DNA from: Actinoalloteichus hoggarensis
GTDB lineage: Bacteria; Actinomycetota; Actinomycetes; Mycobacteriales; Pseudonocardiaceae
Direction: 5' to 3'
Assembly (NCBI RefSeq): GCF_002234535.1
Contig: NZ_CP022521.1
Coordinates: forward strand, 2,232,001-2,296,000
DNA: 64,000 nucleotides
Position numbers and translations under genes: made by a program. The notes beneath the pieces are model-generated. The model was not told where the DNA came from. It did not search any database and was given only the letters and a program-made list of their open reading frames with translations. Below, piece after piece: positions 24,293 to 32,998 of the stretch. The first letter of the stretch is position 1, and every line of letters starts with the position of its first letter.

Positions 24293-25786
24293 ATGTCCAC
24301 CGACACTTCCACCGTCCCCGCCTCGCCCGTCCACGCCGGTGGAGGTGAGTCGCAGATCGCCGTGAACGACATCGGGACGGCGGAGGACTTCCTCGCCGCC
24401 ATCGATGAAACCATCAAGTACTTCAACGATGGTGACATCGTGGAGGGCACCATCGTCAAGGTCGACCGCGACGAGGTGCTGCTCGACATCGGTTACAAGA
24501 CCGAGGGTGTCATCCCCTCTCGCGAGCTGTCGATCAAGCACGACGTGGACCCGGCCGAGGTGGTCACCGTTGGTGACCACGTCGAGGCCCTCGTTCTCCA
24601 GAAGGAGGACAAGGAAGGCCGCCTGATCCTCTCCAAGAAGCGTGCTCAGTACGAGCGTGCCTGGGGCACCATCGAGGCGCTCAAGGAGAAGGACGAGCCG
24701 GTCAAGGGCACCGTCATCGAGGTCGTCAAGGGCGGCCTGATCCTCGACATCGGACTGCGCGGCTTCCTGCCCGCGTCGCTCGTCGAGATGCGCCGTGTCC
24801 GCGACCTGCAGCCCTACGTCAGCCGCGAGCTCGAGGCCAAGATCATCGAGCTGGACAAGAACCGCAACAACGTGGTGCTGTCCCGGCGTGCCTGGCTCGA
24901 GCAGACGCAGTCCGAGGTCCGCAGCGAGTTCCTGAACCAGCTGCAGAAGGGGCAGGTCCGCAAGGGCGTCGTGTCCTCGATCGTCAACTTCGGCGCGTTC
25001 GTCGACCTCGGCGGCGTGGACGGTCTGGTGCACGTCTCGGAGCTCTCCTGGAAGCACATCGACCACCCGAGCGAGGTCGTCGAGGTCGGCCAGGAGGTCA
25101 CCGTCGAGGTGCTCGACGTCGACATGGAGCGCGAGCGCGTGTCGCTGTCGCTCAAGGCGACGCAGGAAGACCCGTGGCGCCAGTTCGCCCGCACGCACGC
25201 CATCGGCCAGATCGTGCCCGGCAAGGTCACCAAGCTGGTTCCGTTCGGCGCGTTCGTCCGCGTGGACGAGGGCATCGAGGGCCTGGTGCACATCTCGGAG
25301 CTGGCCGAGCGCCACGTCGAGGTCCCCGAGCAGGTCGTCCAGGTGGGCAACGACGTCATGGTGAAGGTCATCGACATCGACCTCGACCGCCGTCGTATCT
25401 CGCTGTCGCTCAAGCAGGCCAACGAGGGCTTCACTCCCGAGATGGAGTTCGACCCCACGCAGTACGGCATGGCCGCCGAGTACGACGCCGAGGGCAACTA
25501 CATCTACCCCGAGGGCTTCGATTCCGAGACCCAGGAGTGGATGGAGGGCTTCGACGCTCAGCGCGAGGAGTGGGAGCGTCAGTACGCGGAGGCTCAGGTC
25601 CGCTTCGAGCAGCACAAGAAGCAGGTCACCAAGGCCGCCGAGGACCACGCCGAGGCTGGCGAGGCAGGCGAGCAGAACTACTCGTCCGACTCGCCGAAGG
25701 CCGCGGACACCGGTTCCTCCAGCGGCTCGCTGGCCAGCGACGAGCAGCTCGCCGCACTGCGGGAGAAGCTCTCCGGCGGAGCGTGA
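24293..25786 (+). CDS. rpsA: 30S ribosomal protein S1
   Basis: A 497-residue S1 protein with four S1 RNA-binding repeats (about residues 48-115, 130-200, 215-285 and 300-370), the short actinobacterial form against six repeats in E. coli. Typical stretches are DGDIVEGTIVKVDRDEVLLD, GGLILDIGLRGFLPASLVEM and SLSLKATQEDPW. The C-terminal 120 residues are acidic and disordered, ending ASDEQLAALREKL, as in mycobacterial RpsA. The ATG at 24293 gives the expected N-terminus before IAVNDIGTAEDFL. The GGAG upstream is 11 nt away, so start recognition is not classical. Codon use is strongly biased to C-ending codons, as expected for a highly expressed gene. Confidence 0.97.
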   Translation: MSTDTSTVPASPVHAGGGESQIAVNDIGTAEDFLAAIDETIKYFNDGDIVEGTIVKVDRDEVLLDIGYKTEGVIPSRELSIKHDVDPAEVVTVGDHVEALVLQKEDKEGRLILSKKRAQYERAWGTIEALKEKDEPVKGTVIEVVKGGLILDIGLRGFLPASLVEMRRVRDLQPYVSRELEAKIIELDKNRNNVVLSRRAWLEQTQSEVRSEFLNQLQKGQVRKGVVSSIVNFGAFVDLGGVDGLVHVSELSWKHIDHPSEVVEVGQEVTVEVLDVDMERERVSLSLKATQEDPWRQFARTHAIGQIVPGKVTKLVPFGAFVRVDEGIEGLVHISELAERHVEVPEQVVQVGNDVMVKVIDIDLDRRRISLSLKQANEGFTPEMEFDPTQYGMAAEYDAEGNYIYPEGFDSETQEWMEGFDAQREEWERQYAEAQVRFEQHKKQVTKAAEDHAEAGEAGEQNYSSDSPKAADTGSSSGSLASDEQLAALREKLSGGA

Positions 25787-25831
25787 CGACTGACTGATTC
25801 GGGGCTCGGCCCCGGAGCGTGAGAACACATC

Positions 25832-25871
25832 AGAGGGTGATCTTCGACCAAGCGGTCGAAGATCACCCTCT
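25832..25871 (+). terminator. Strong rpsA terminator hairpin
   Basis: A perfect 18-bp stem (25832-25849 with 25854-25871) around the tetraloop AAGC, 45 nt past the stop. It is the longest perfect hairpin in the window. The remaining bases to 26204 hold no gene; the patch around 25985-26030 is AT-richer and may carry the promoter of the next gene. Confidence 0.9.
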
Positions 25872-26204
25872 GTGCATTCATCGCCGTTGTCTCGGGTGTT
25901 TCGGTTGCGCTCGGTTCGCGATGGTCACCGGTGAATCTCGGCTGGCGGTCGGCCGGATAACGAACCGGACCCGGCTGTCGTACCGGTGTGTAGTTGTGTC
26001 ACGTTATACCGCGCTGACGGTTGTCGTTCTCGCCTGGATGTCGCACGGTTGAGACGCACGTCACAGCGGATCCAATGGTAGCGCGGGCACTCGTGATGCA
26101 TCGCATGGAGAGCCGCGTTCGGCCTACCCGAATCGACCGGTCGACGGTTCCTCGATCAGTCGTCGATCTGGACGAGCCGTCGTGGCGACGAACAGAGGAA
26201 GAGC

Positions 26205-28283
26205 GTGGCGACTCTTAGTCTGACCGATACGGCCGAGGCATCGGGTTCGGTCACCACAACGACGTCTCCGCCGGTGACGGCGCCGCCTGTGGTGCGGAAG
26301 TATCGGCCGGAGTTGCAGGGTCTCCGGGCGGTGGCGTCGCTGCTGGTGGTCGTCTACCACATCTGGCTGGGTCGGGTGTCCGGTGGTGTGGACGTCTTCT
26401 TCCTGATCTCGGGTTTCCTGATCACGGGCCAGCTGGTGCGCAGCGTGGAACGCTCCGGCGGCATCCAGTTCCGGCCGTTGTGGGGTCGGATGATCAAGCG
26501 GCTGTTCCCCGCCGCCCTCACCGTGCTCGCGGTCGTGATGGTCGCGTCGTTCCTGCTGCTTCCCGCGAATCGCTGGTTCCAGACCATTCGAGAGATCGTC
26601 GCCTCCGCGCTGTATCTGGAGAACTGGCAGCTCGCCGCCGACTCCGTGGACTATCTGGCGAAGAGCAACGCTGTGAGTCCGGTCCAGCACTTCTGGTCGT
26701 TGTCGATTCAGGGGCAGTTCTACATCGTCTGGCCGTTGTTGGTGCTGCTCGTCATCGGCGTCGCGAAGTTCAGCGGAAATCGCTTCCGGCTGACGCTGCT
26801 GGGCACGTTGTCCGTGGTGTTCACCACGTCGCTGATCTACTCGGTCATCAGCACGGCGAGCGACCAGGCCTTCGCGTACTTCAACTCGCTGACCCGGGTG
26901 TGGGAGTTCGCGCTCGGCGGTCTGTTGATGCTGGCCATCGATCATGTCAACCTCCCGAAGGCCGTGCGGGTGCTCCTCGGCTGGTTCGGGATCGCCGCGT
27001 TGGTGGCCTGCGGCCTCGTGTTACAGGTGAGCACGGTCTTCCCCGGTTACATGGCGCTCTGGCCGACGGGTGCCGCGCTGCTGGTGATCCTCGCCGGGGC
27101 CTCCGGGACCCGTCTGGGGGTGGACTGGATCCTGTCCTCACGTCCGTTGGAGTATCTGGGCAACATCAGCTACGCGCTGTACCTCTGGCACTGGCCGGTG
27201 CTGGTCTTCTACCTGATCGTGCGGGAACGCTCCGACGTCGGTCTGCTGGGTGGTGCCTTCATCATCGGCGTCTCGATCGTGCTCTCGATGCTCACCTACC
27301 ACCTGGTCGAGAACCCGCTGCGGCGCTCGGCGATCGGCACGCGCACGCCGTGGTCGGGGTACCGCTTCGGGCTGGTTCTGCTCGTTCCGGTGCTCGCCGC
27401 CGCGGGCACCTGGCAGTACACCGCCGCGCAGCAGGCCGGTGCCTACGACGGCATCATGGACGACCCCGACCACCCTGGCGCGGTGAGTCTGACACCCGAT
27501 TTCACCTATTGGGGAGAAGATGACGTGGTGCCCGCGCCGCCCTTCGTCGCCCTGTCCGACGACGCGGTGAAGATCGACCGGGACAACTGTGAGACCTCGC
27601 CGCATTACGAGGACCTGCGCGTCTGTCAGAACACGCTCGACGGCCCGGCCGAGCGGCATATCGTGGTGGTGGGCGACTCGCACTCCGAGCAGTGGGTGAC
27701 CGCGCTGTACCTCATCGCGGAGGACCGGAACTGGCGGATCTCCTCCATGTACAAGGGTGCCTGCCCTTTCTCCGTGGTGTCCGAGACGTTCCCGAACAAT
27801 GAGGACTGCGTCGAATGGAATGCCGCGGCCGCCGCGCAGACCATCGACATGGATCCCGATCTCGTCTTCACCACGGCGACCCGTGAGGTGCGGGTCGGGC
27901 TGACGGAGGAGACGCCGCAGGGTTATGTCGAGCAATGGCGGAATATGGAGGCCGCCGGTATTCCGGTGATCGCCATGCGTGACAATCCTCGGTACGACTA
28001 CAAGCCGTCGGAGTGTCTGGAGAACTCGGGGCTCGATGTGGCGAGCTGCTCGGTGCCGCGTGCCGAGCTCCTCGCCGAGCGGGCACCCTACGAGTTCCTG
28101 CCCGATGTGCCTGCCAACGTCTCCTTCCTCGACTTCAGCGACTACCTGTGCGTCGAGGACGTCTGTCCGCCGGTGATCGGCAACGTGCTCGTGTACCTGG
28201 ACGAGAACCACATCTCCGCCAGCTACGTGGCTAGCATGGCGCCGATGTTGGAGGAGGCGATCCTCGATGTGACCCGGTGGTGA
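26205..28283 (+). CDS. OafA/OatA-like acyltransferase with C-terminal SGNH domain (copy 1)
   Basis: A 692-residue membrane O-acyltransferase. Residues about 30-370 are an Acyl_transf_3 domain with ten or so membrane segments. The start KYRPELQGLRAVASLLVVVY is followed by HIW, the catalytic His of the family. An eleventh segment near residue 385 leads to an outside SGNH-hydrolase domain (about 450-690), with Ser in VVVGDSHSEQW and the Asp-x-x-His pair in YLDENHISAS. Such two-part enzymes pass acetyl groups across the membrane onto glycans such as peptidoglycan or arabinogalactan. The start is GTG with GAGGAAG upstream. The next gene is a close paralogue, sharing runs of identical DNA. Confidence 0.92.
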   Translation: MATLSLTDTAEASGSVTTTTSPPVTAPPVVRKYRPELQGLRAVASLLVVVYHIWLGRVSGGVDVFFLISGFLITGQLVRSVERSGGIQFRPLWGRMIKRLFPAALTVLAVVMVASFLLLPANRWFQTIREIVASALYLENWQLAADSVDYLAKSNAVSPVQHFWSLSIQGQFYIVWPLLVLLVIGVAKFSGNRFRLTLLGTLSVVFTTSLIYSVISTASDQAFAYFNSLTRVWEFALGGLLMLAIDHVNLPKAVRVLLGWFGIAALVACGLVLQVSTVFPGYMALWPTGAALLVILAGASGTRLGVDWILSSRPLEYLGNISYALYLWHWPVLVFYLIVRERSDVGLLGGAFIIGVSIVLSMLTYHLVENPLRRSAIGTRTPWSGYRFGLVLLVPVLAAAGTWQYTAAQQAGAYDGIMDDPDHPGAVSLTPDFTYWGEDDVVPAPPFVALSDDAVKIDRDNCETSPHYEDLRVCQNTLDGPAERHIVVVGDSHSEQWVTALYLIAEDRNWRISSMYKGACPFSVVSETFPNNEDCVEWNAAAAAQTIDMDPDLVFTTATREVRVGLTEETPQGYVEQWRNMEAAGIPVIAMRDNPRYDYKPSECLENSGLDVASCSVPRAELLAERAPYEFLPDVPANVSFLDFSDYLCVEDVCPPVIGNVLVYLDENHISASYVASMAPMLEEAILDVTRW
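26279..26428 (+). repeat. 150-bp perfect direct repeat, copy 1
   Basis: Identical base for base to 28456-28605 (offset 2177). A second identical block of 71 bp follows at 26457-26527 / 28634-28704. The blocks start sharply; the coding DNA just upstream (about 70 bp) is unrelated between copies. Confidence 0.9.
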
Positions 28284-28378
28284 CGCCGTACCGAGATCGG
28301 TTCGACGCCTGACCGCGCCCGTCCGCCGCACCGGACACCGACGGGGCCGGCGGGGCAGGCGATGAGTAGAGGAAGAGA

Positions 28379-30460
28379 ATGGTGACTCTCAATTCGGCAG
28401 GCGCTGCCGGATCGGATACAGAGGTGACGAAGCCGGTGACCGGTTCCCATCTGGTGGCGCCGCCTGTGGTGCGGAAGTATCGGCCGGAGTTGCAGGGTCT
28501 CCGGGCGGTGGCGTCGCTGCTGGTGGTCGTCTACCACATCTGGCTGGGTCGGGTGTCCGGTGGTGTGGACGTCTTCTTCCTGATCTCGGGTTTCCTGATC
28601 ACGGGTCAGCTGGTACGGGCCGCGGAGCGGCCGGGCGGCATCCAGTTCCGGCCGTTGTGGGGTCGGATGATCAAGCGGCTGTTCCCCGCCGCCCTCACCG
28701 TGCTGATCGCGGTCATGGTCGCCTCCGTGCTCCTGCTGCCGGAGAACCGGTGGTTCCAGACGATTCGGGAGGTCGTGGCCTCCGCGCTGTATCTGGAGAA
28801 CTGGCAGCTCGCCGCCGACTCGGTCGACTACCTCGCGCAGACCAATGAGGCCAGCCCGGTTCAGCATTACTGGTCGTTGTCGATCCAGGGCCAGTTCTAC
28901 GTCGTCTGGCCGTTGCTGGTGCTCCTGGTCATCGGCGTCGCCAGGCTCACCCGTAATCGACTGCGCCTCACCCTGGCCGCGACGCTGTTCGCGGTGTTCA
29001 CGGCTTCGTTGATCTTCTCCATCATCAGCACCGCCGCCAACCAGCCGTTCGCGTACTTCAACTCGCTGACCCGGGTGTGGGAGTTCGCCTTGGGCGGCCT
29101 GCTGATGCTGGTCATCGACCACGTCAATCTCCCGAAGCTCGCCAGGGTGGTGCTCGGCTGGTTCGGGATCATCGCCCTGGTGGCCTGCGGCCTCGTATTG
29201 CAGGTCGGCACCGTGTTCCCCGGTTACATGGCGCTCTGGCCGACGGGTGCCGCGCTGCTGGTCATCCTCGCCGGGGCCTCCGGGACCCGGTTCGGCGTGG
29301 ACTGGATCCTGTCCTCACGTCCGTTGGAGTACCTGGGCAACATCAGTTACGCGCTGTACCTCTGGCACTGGCCGGTGTTGATCTTCTACCTCGTGGCGAG
29401 GCAGCGTGCGGAGGTCGGTCTGCTGGGCGGTGCCTTCATCATCGGCGTCTCGGTCGTGCTCTCGGTGCTGACCTATCACCTCGTGGAGAACCCGCTGCGC
29501 CGGTCCGCCGTCGGCACGCGTACGCCGTGGGCGGGGTACCGGTTCGGGCTCGTCATGCTGATCCCGGTCCTCGCCGCCGCGGGGACCTGGCAGTACCTGG
29601 CACACCGGCAGGTCACCGCCCAGGAGGTCGCCGTCGGCGATCCGGACTTCCCCGGCGCCGCGGCCCGGACCCCGGACTTCGAGTACTGGGGAGGCGACGA
29701 CGTCGGGGTGGCCCCGTCCTACATCGCCATCGGCGACGACTGGGCGCAGATCGAGCAGGAGCACTGCGCCTTCTCCGGACGTAATGAGGAGCTGGAGATC
29801 TGTCGCAACGCCGTCGGCGACGACTTCGCGCGGCACGTCGTCATCGTCGGCGACTCCCACGCGGAACAGTGGGCGACCGCCTTCTACGAGATCGCCGAGC
29901 GCGAGAACTGGCAGATCACCTCGATGCTGCGCGGTGCCTGCCCGTTCTCGGTCGAGTCGGAGACCGATCCGAACGACGACGGCTGCAGGCAGTGGAACGC
30001 CGACGCGGCCGAGGAGATCATCGAGATGGCCCCGGACGCCGTCTTCACGATCGGCTCCCGCGACGTCCGGGTCGGGCTCACCGAGACGACTCCTCCCGGG
30101 TTCGTCGACCAGTGGCGTCGCCTCGGCGATGAGGGCATTCCGGTGCTCGCGATGCGGGACAACCCTCGGTTCGACTTCAAGCCTTCGGAGTGCGCCGCGG
30201 AGAACGGCGTCGACGCGCCGGAGTGCTCGACGTCCAGAGCCGAGCTCTTGACCGAGGTCCCGCCGTACGAGCTGATCGGCGATGTGCCGGCCAACGTGTC
30301 GTTCTTCGACTTCAGCGACTACATCTGCACCGAGGACTCCTGCCCGCCCGCGATCGGCAACGTTCTGGTGTATCTGGATCACAACCACATCGGTGCCACC
30401 TACATGCGCACCATGACGCCGTACCTGGAGGCCGAGATCCGCGCGGCGACCGGCTGGTGA
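28379..30460 (+). CDS. OafA/OatA-like acyltransferase with C-terminal SGNH domain (copy 2)
   Basis: A 693-residue paralogue of the preceding gene, 95 nt downstream on the same strand. The same order is seen: variable Ser/Thr-rich start, Acyl_transf_3 domain with VVVYHIW, a membrane segment near residue 390, and an SGNH domain with VIVGDSHAEQW and YLDHNHIGAT. The catalytic residues are intact, so both copies should work. They differ mostly in the outside SGNH half and in the linker between the halves, which suggests different acceptor sites. It ends 32 nt before coaE. Confidence 0.92.
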   Translation: MVTLNSAGAAGSDTEVTKPVTGSHLVAPPVVRKYRPELQGLRAVASLLVVVYHIWLGRVSGGVDVFFLISGFLITGQLVRAAERPGGIQFRPLWGRMIKRLFPAALTVLIAVMVASVLLLPENRWFQTIREVVASALYLENWQLAADSVDYLAQTNEASPVQHYWSLSIQGQFYVVWPLLVLLVIGVARLTRNRLRLTLAATLFAVFTASLIFSIISTAANQPFAYFNSLTRVWEFALGGLLMLVIDHVNLPKLARVVLGWFGIIALVACGLVLQVGTVFPGYMALWPTGAALLVILAGASGTRFGVDWILSSRPLEYLGNISYALYLWHWPVLIFYLVARQRAEVGLLGGAFIIGVSVVLSVLTYHLVENPLRRSAVGTRTPWAGYRFGLVMLIPVLAAAGTWQYLAHRQVTAQEVAVGDPDFPGAAARTPDFEYWGGDDVGVAPSYIAIGDDWAQIEQEHCAFSGRNEELEICRNAVGDDFARHVVIVGDSHAEQWATAFYEIAERENWQITSMLRGACPFSVESETDPNDDGCRQWNADAAEEIIEMAPDAVFTIGSRDVRVGLTETTPPGFVDQWRRLGDEGIPVLAMRDNPRFDFKPSECAAENGVDAPECSTSRAELLTEVPPYELIGDVPANVSFFDFSDYICTEDSCPPAIGNVLVYLDHNHIGATYMRTMTPYLEAEIRAATGW
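28456..28605 (+). repeat. 150-bp perfect direct repeat, copy 2
   Basis: Partner of 26279-26428. Perfect identity here, against clear divergence elsewhere in the two genes, suggests recent gene conversion. Confidence 0.9.
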
Positions 30461-30492
30461 CCCGGCCGTGCCGCGGCCGGCAGGATGGTCCG

Positions 30493-31491
30493 GTGCTGCG
30501 CATCGGACTGACCGGAGGAATCGGGGCGGGGAAGTCGACCGTCGCGAGGCGTCTCGCCGAGCAGGGGGCGGTGATCATCGACGCCGACCGGCTGGCCAGG
30601 CAGGTCGTCGAACCCGGCACCGCAGGACTGGCGGAGATCGTCGAGGCGTTCGGCCCGAGGATGCTGACCGCCGAGGGAACGCTGGACCGGCCCGCCATGG
30701 GCGAGCTGGTCTTCGTCGACCCGGCGGCCCGGGCCCGACTGAACGGGATCGTGCATCCCAAGGTCGCCGCCAGGACCGCCGACCTGCTGGCCGAGGCCCC
30801 GGCCGACGCCGTCGTCGTGCATGACGTCCCACTGCTCGTGGAGAACGGACTGGCCCCCGGCTATCACCTGGTGGTGGTGGTCGACGCGGCCGAGACGGTC
30901 CGGGTGGAGCGGTTGCGGCGGGAGCGGGGCATGACGGCCGAGGCCGTGCGTGCCCGCATCGCCAGCCAGGCGAGCCGGGCGGATCGACAGGCCGTGGCCG
31001 ACGTCTGGCTGGACAACGACGGTTCGCCGGAGGAGCTGATCGCGCGGGTCGACGCGCTGAGCGAGGAGCGCATCCGCCCCTTCGAGGAGAATCTACGGCT
31101 GGGCAGGCCTGCACGGCTCGGCGACAGGAGCGTCGGCGAGCACGATCCACGCTGGGCGGCGCAGGCGGGACGACTGATCCGCAGGCTGCGGCACGAACTC
31201 GGCGATCGGGCCGCCGGTGTCGAGCACGTGGGCGCCACCGCCGAGCCGGGACGACCCGCGCCGGACGTCATCGAACTGGCCGTGACCGTGCCCTCGGCGG
31301 CGGCGGCCGACTCACTCGCTCCGTCGCTCGTCGCGGCGGGCTTTCCGCCGGTGCCCGTGGACGAGGCGACCGCGGCGCCCACGGCCGTCGCGCCCGGTTC
31401 CCGCGTGCACCGCTCGGCGGACCCGGGCAGGCCCGCCGAGCTGTACGTCGTGGTCGGGATGAACCGACCGACTGAAGGCCTGCGCGTGTGA
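30493..31491 (+). CDS. coaE: Dephospho-CoA kinase with C-terminal GrpB-like domain
   Basis: A 332-residue enzyme of the last step of coenzyme A synthesis. Residues 1-200 are CoaE: P-loop GLTGGIGAGKST, the DADRLARQVVEPG substrate loop, HPKV, and DVPLLVENGL. From about residue 205 a UPF0157/GrpB-like domain follows, with VEHVGATAEPGRPAPDVIEL, as in mycobacterial CoaE. That extension here is only about 125 residues and stops soon after VHRSADPGRPAELYVVVG, so it appears shorter than I expect for the family. The GTG at 30493 gives the canonical N-terminus. It follows the acyltransferases and may be cotranscribed with them. Confidence 0.94.
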   Translation: MLRIGLTGGIGAGKSTVARRLAEQGAVIIDADRLARQVVEPGTAGLAEIVEAFGPRMLTAEGTLDRPAMGELVFVDPAARARLNGIVHPKVAARTADLLAEAPADAVVVHDVPLLVENGLAPGYHLVVVVDAAETVRVERLRRERGMTAEAVRARIASQASRADRQAVADVWLDNDGSPEELIARVDALSEERIRPFEENLRLGRPARLGDRSVGEHDPRWAAQAGRLIRRLRHELGDRAAGVEHVGATAEPGRPAPDVIELAVTVPSAAAADSLAPSLVAAGFPPVPVDEATAAPTAVAPGSRVHRSADPGRPAELYVVVGMNRPTEGLRV

Positions 31492-31555
31492 GTCGCCCGC
31501 GCGGGTCTCCACCCGGCGACGCGACGGCACGGGCGCAGGCGCCCCGCCGGGCACG

Positions 31556-31951
31556 TCAGCGGGGCGGCCAGCTCTCGAAGATTCCCGAGGACAGCAGCCA
31601 CCGGGAGAGATCGTGCCGCTGGAGGCTGACCTCCTCCAGCGTCCGGTGCACCGTGCGCAGCGCGAGATCGGCATCTCTCGGCGGTAGGACCCGGCCTGCC
31701 ACGGCTGCGGCGAACTCCTCGGAGCGGACGATCCGGGCCGTCGTTCCACCGGGAACGGCGAGCCCGAGCAGCAGGTCGGTGGTCCGCCAGACACGGTGAT
31801 CCCGCTCGACGCGCACGGCCGTGAGGACACTGGGACCACTGCGGCCGTGTCTGGCGCGCGGCCGCTGATGCACCAGCCGCAGCCCGAGGTCGGCGAGAAT
31901 CCAGGTCACCTCGGAGCCCGCGAAGGGGTCCTCCGGGGTGAGGTACTCCAT
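31556..31951 (-). CDS. Conserved-looking hypothetical protein
   Basis: 131 residues from the ATG at 31951, which has a GGTGGGG site seven bases upstream; the frame is open back to 32074. It begins MEYLTPEDPFAGSEVTW. The sequence is soluble, with Arg-rich beta-like stretches and a closing amphipathic helix. I recognise no family. It lies on the minus strand, 3' of coaE and downstream of the DUF402 gene, with which it may form a unit (267 nt apart). Its composition is protein-like, not random. Confidence 0.6.
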   Translation of the reverse strand: MEYLTPEDPFAGSEVTWILADLGLRLVHQRPRARHGRSGPSVLTAVRVERDHRVWRTTDLLLGLAVPGGTTARIVRSEEFAAAVAGRVLPPRDADLALRTVHRTLEEVSLQRHDLSRWLLSSGIFESWPPR

Positions 31952-32218
31952 CCGAAGTCCCCACCGTTCGACAGAACAGGTGGTGAGACGGCGACGGGTA
32001 CCCGAAGAATAATTACGGACCGAAGTGATCGTATCGACCACATCGACCAACTGCGGAGTGATAACGGCGCCCACAAAACCAGAGCGTAGCGGCGTGGACG
32101 CGGTTTGTGACCAGGCTTACTGCTTCTTTTCTGTCACGGATCGCCTTCATCCGGGTTGCTTTCGGTCGGTAGATCACCGGCCTGCCACATCGGCGGTTGA
32201 CGGGACGTTCGGCGCCGG

Positions 32219-32785
32219 CTAGTTGGTCGGCGGCAGAGCCGGGCGCGGCGGTGCGATGGTGTCGGTGAGATCGAAGCCCGCGACGCGCAGCCATCGGAAC
32301 ACGTCGTGACCGTTGGCGGCGATGCCCTCCACGGCGCGGTGGGTGTTCTCCATGGCGAGCTGTGCGCTCGTGGCGTCGAGCAGGTCGGCGGCCAGGGCGG
32401 CCAGCAGTTCGTCGGAGTCGACGACGGTGACGCCGCGGCCCGTCCACACCAGCAGGTCGAGATAGTGGTCGACGCTCGTCCAGCTGGTCTTCCCCGGTGT
32501 GATCGCCACCAGGTCCAGATAGAGATCCCATTCGGGCACGACACCGGGATGCAGATCGCAGTCGGTGATCCGCAGACCCAGCTCGGGCAGCAGCCAGGAC
32601 CGCAGATACGCGAGTCGATGATGGCCGACGACCGGTCGAGCGAGGAAAAGCCCGAACGGGTGAACCTCGATACGGTCCACGGCTCGGATGATCCCCTTCG
32701 GGTCCGTATTGGTCATCCGGACCAGGTCGAACGTCTCGACCTTGGGGGCGTGGACGTGCGACGCGATCTGAACCTCGGCGCTCAT
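32219..32785 (-). CDS. DUF402-domain protein (Rv1632c-like position)
   Basis: A 188-residue soluble protein. The middle has the DUF402 pattern, a predicted beta-barrel with ITDCDLHPGVVPEWDLYLDL and the acidic Asp-x-Asp type residues found in the FomD/Ntdp phosphatase-like family. The start MSAEVQIASHVHAPKVETFD at 32785 has no clear ribosome site. The same frame continues upstream over uvrB without meaning. It diverges from uvrB with 213 bp between the starts. DUF402 members hydrolyse nucleoside diphosphates or related phosphates in some species; that role is only inferred here. Confidence 0.78.
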   Translation of the reverse strand: MSAEVQIASHVHAPKVETFDLVRMTNTDPKGIIRAVDRIEVHPFGLFLARPVVGHHRLAYLRSWLLPELGLRITDCDLHPGVVPEWDLYLDLVAITPGKTSWTSVDHYLDLLVWTGRGVTVVDSDELLAALAADLLDATSAQLAMENTHRAVEGIAANGHDVFRWLRVAGFDLTDTIAPPRPALPPTN

Positions 32786-32985
32786 ACACCCATACTGCCT
32801 AATCCGTGACCGTAGCGTGATCCCCCGAACGTGTAAGTGCGCTGGCGACAGGTCAGGCCGGACGGTGACGGGCCGCGTCCGTTGCCGATGATGCGCGACG
32901 TACCTGCCGGGACACGAGTGTCCTGCGGTGACCCGGACCGACAGTGGCGTACGGCACGACGGCGGACGATGTCGGAGGTCAGGCC

Positions 32986-32991
32986 TACGCT
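32986..32991 (+). promoter_or_regulatory. uvrB -10 box, leaderless start
   Basis: TACGCT lies 7 nt before the GTG at 32999. The nearest GGAGG (32974-32978) is too far from that GTG to serve as its ribosome site. Confidence 0.5.
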
Positions 32992-32998
32992 GGTCGGC

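Noticed and set aside
24203-25828. A long minus-strand open frame opposite rpsA
   Set aside because: The translation is Asp/Leu/Val-rich without known motifs and is a shadow of the strongly biased rpsA codons.
26205-30460. Tandem repeats read as an insertion sequence or composite element
   Set aside because: Both copies are intact acyltransferase genes; there is no transposase, terminal inverted repeat or target duplication.
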